Shown: positions 13,213 through 13,859 of the stretch, piece after piece
How positions within the stretch are numbered: position 1 is the stretch's first letter
Layout: the number at the start of each line of letters is the position of its first letter
NCBI GenBank assembly: GCA_903912795.1
Contig: CAIWIS010000148.1
Coordinates: 1-13,859, forward strand
Length of the DNA stretch: 13,859 bases
DNA from: an uncultured Bacteroidales bacterium
Lineage (GTDB): Bacteria; Bacteroidota; Bacteroidia; Bacteroidales; Paludibacteraceae
Direction of reading: 5' to 3'
Notes under the pieces: generated by a model
Database searches by the model: none
The model's input: only the letters and a program-made list of their open reading frames with translations
Told to the model about the DNA's origin: nothing
Made by a program: the position numbers and the translations under genes

Positions 13213-13859
13213 TCACAAACTAAAACTCTTGAGCGTGTTGGTTAAGCCTTTTGTGGCCGAAATGGGCATAGCACTAATACCCAATGCCGATTTAATTTTG
13301 CTGTTGGATACAACATAATTTTCAGTCAATTTTTGAAGTCGCTCCGTATTGAGTGGCAAATGCAGCACCGAACCGGCTTTGGCAGCCAATTCAATTGCCT
13401 TTTTATTAAAATGCCATATACGGCTATTTTTGCCCAACGATGCCGAAATTAGTTCAATCAACTCATTGGTCGAAACAGTTTCGTCGTCGCACACATTGTA
13501 AATACCACTTGTCACATCGCTCGTAATTAATCCGTTTATCACAAAGCTCAGATTGTCAATAGAACAAAACGAGCGACGATTTTCGAAAGCACCCAACGGA
13601 TATGGAATGCCCTTTTTTACCACATTATATAGCAAATTCAGATTCCCCTTATTGCCTGGCCCATGAATCATGCACGGACGGAGGATGAAGAAGTTTTGAA
13701 TTTTGAGTTTTGAATTCTGAGTTTCGTCATCGGCTATGTCGCTTGGCGCAGCCAAAAATTCTGCTGTCTGTTGTCTGTTGTCCGTAGTCTGTCGTCCAAT
13801 TATGTATTTCTCTGCCGCAATCTTACTTTCCCCATAAGGCCCGATGGGTGCTGGCTCCA
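13213..13859 (-). CDS. Extended SDR NAD-dependent epimerase/dehydratase, C-terminal part, with repeat-derived insertion
   Basis: The gene runs off the right edge; 215 codons are visible on the minus strand, with stop TGA at 13213-13215. The first visible residues contain PYGESKIAAEKYI, the catalytic YxxxK (Tyr codon 13834-13836, Lys codon 13822-13824) of extended SDR sugar-nucleotide epimerases and dehydratases. After it come ILRPCMIHGPGNKGNLNLLY and RRSFCSIDNLSFVINGLI, typical substrate-domain motifs of UDP-sugar epimerases of the WbpP/GalE type. Between Lys and LRP there are 46 residues, where about 20-25 are usual. The extra part (including RQTTDNRQQTA and QNSKLKIQN) is encoded by two arrays of 7-bp repeats. 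The frame stays open throughout, so the TTG at 13755 is not the start. A role in sugar-nucleotide supply for surface glycan is likely; exact reaction unknown. It may be active or a decaying gene. Confidence 0.82.
   Translation of the reverse strand, partial: EPAPIGPYGESKIAAEKYIIGRQTTDNRQQTAEFLAAPSDIADDETQNSKLKIQNFFILRPCMIHGPGNKGNLNLLYNVVKKGIPYPLGAFENRRSFCSIDNLSFVINGLITSDVTSGIYNVCDDETVSTNELIELISASLGKNSRIWHFNKKAIELAAKAGSVLHLPLNTERLQKLTENYVVSNSKIKSALGISAMPISATKGLTNTLKSFSL
13693..13727. repeat. 7-bp tandem repeat (GTTTTGA/ATTTTGA), five units, inside a coding region
   Basis: Five adjacent 7-base units start at 13693, 13700, 13707, 13714 and 13721. They alternate GTTTTGA with ATTTTGA, and the last two are diverged (ATTCTGA, GTTTCGT). 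The array lies inside the SDR gene, directly before its conserved FFILRP segment, and encodes roughly TQNSKLKIQN. Confidence 0.75.
13762..13796. repeat. 7-bp tandem repeat (TGTTGTC), five units, inside a coding region
   Basis: Five adjacent 7-base units start at 13762, 13769, 13776, 13783 and 13790: TGCTGTC, TGTTGTC twice, CGTAGTC and TGTCGTC. The array is 35 bp, the same total length as the neighbouring GTTTTGA array, from which it is separated by 34 bp. It lies inside the SDR frame just after the catalytic YxxxK region and encodes RQTTDNRQQTA. Confidence 0.8.

Noticed and set aside
13753..13755. TTG as the start codon of the SDR gene
   Set aside because: The frame is open to the window edge and includes the catalytic PYGESK motif upstream.

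Overview
The window is AT-rich, densely coded DNA from a member of the Bacteroidota (order not resolved). The clues are a fused FeoA-FeoB ferrous iron transporter, a DUF5063 gene next to a DEDDy exonuclease, a small DUF2007 protein, -7 promoter boxes of the TAnnTTTG type, little use of Shine-Dalgarno sites, and AT-rich spacers carrying short degenerate repeats. I see no rRNA, tRNA, CRISPR array, transposase or prophage gene.

Left part (1-5540, all minus strand): a surface or exopolysaccharide block. In transcription order it holds UDP-glucose 6-dehydrogenase, a membrane family 2 glycosyltransferase with QxxRW, a family 4 glycosyltransferase, a polysaccharide pyruvyl transferase (4-bp ATGA overlap with the gene before it) and the N-terminal part of a Wzx-like flippase that runs off the left edge. 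Together they predict a lipid-linked glycan that may contain glucuronate and a pyruvyl group, assembled at the inner membrane and flipped. A GC-rich hairpin with a T-rich tail after the dehydrogenase suggests it is partly a separate transcript.

Middle (5541-9087): a 407-bp AT-rich divergent spacer with candidate promoters and an 18-bp dyad, followed by a two-gene metal operon. The first gene is a short cation diffusion facilitator resembling DmeF but lacking the cytoplasmic C-terminal domain. The second, two bases later, is feoAB.

Right part (9116-13178): a small minus-strand DUF2007 gene, then the plus-strand series DUF5063 protein, DEDDy 3'-5' exonuclease, uracil-DNA glycosylase (ung) and peptide chain release factor 3 (prfC). 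A minus-strand extended SDR epimerase/dehydratase, cut by the right edge, converges on prfC.

The most unusual signal is a set of short-period degenerate tandem repeats. One is an array of mini-hairpins whose arms covary (444-516). Others are an 8-bp repeat (2827-2882), CTTAT(G)AAC-type repeats (2886-2912) and a related 17-bp repeat (11517-11560). Two 35-bp arrays of 7-bp units (13693-13727 and 13762-13796) lie inside the SDR reading frame, which stays open through them. They appear to have lengthened the protein between its catalytic YxxxK and the following LRP motif.
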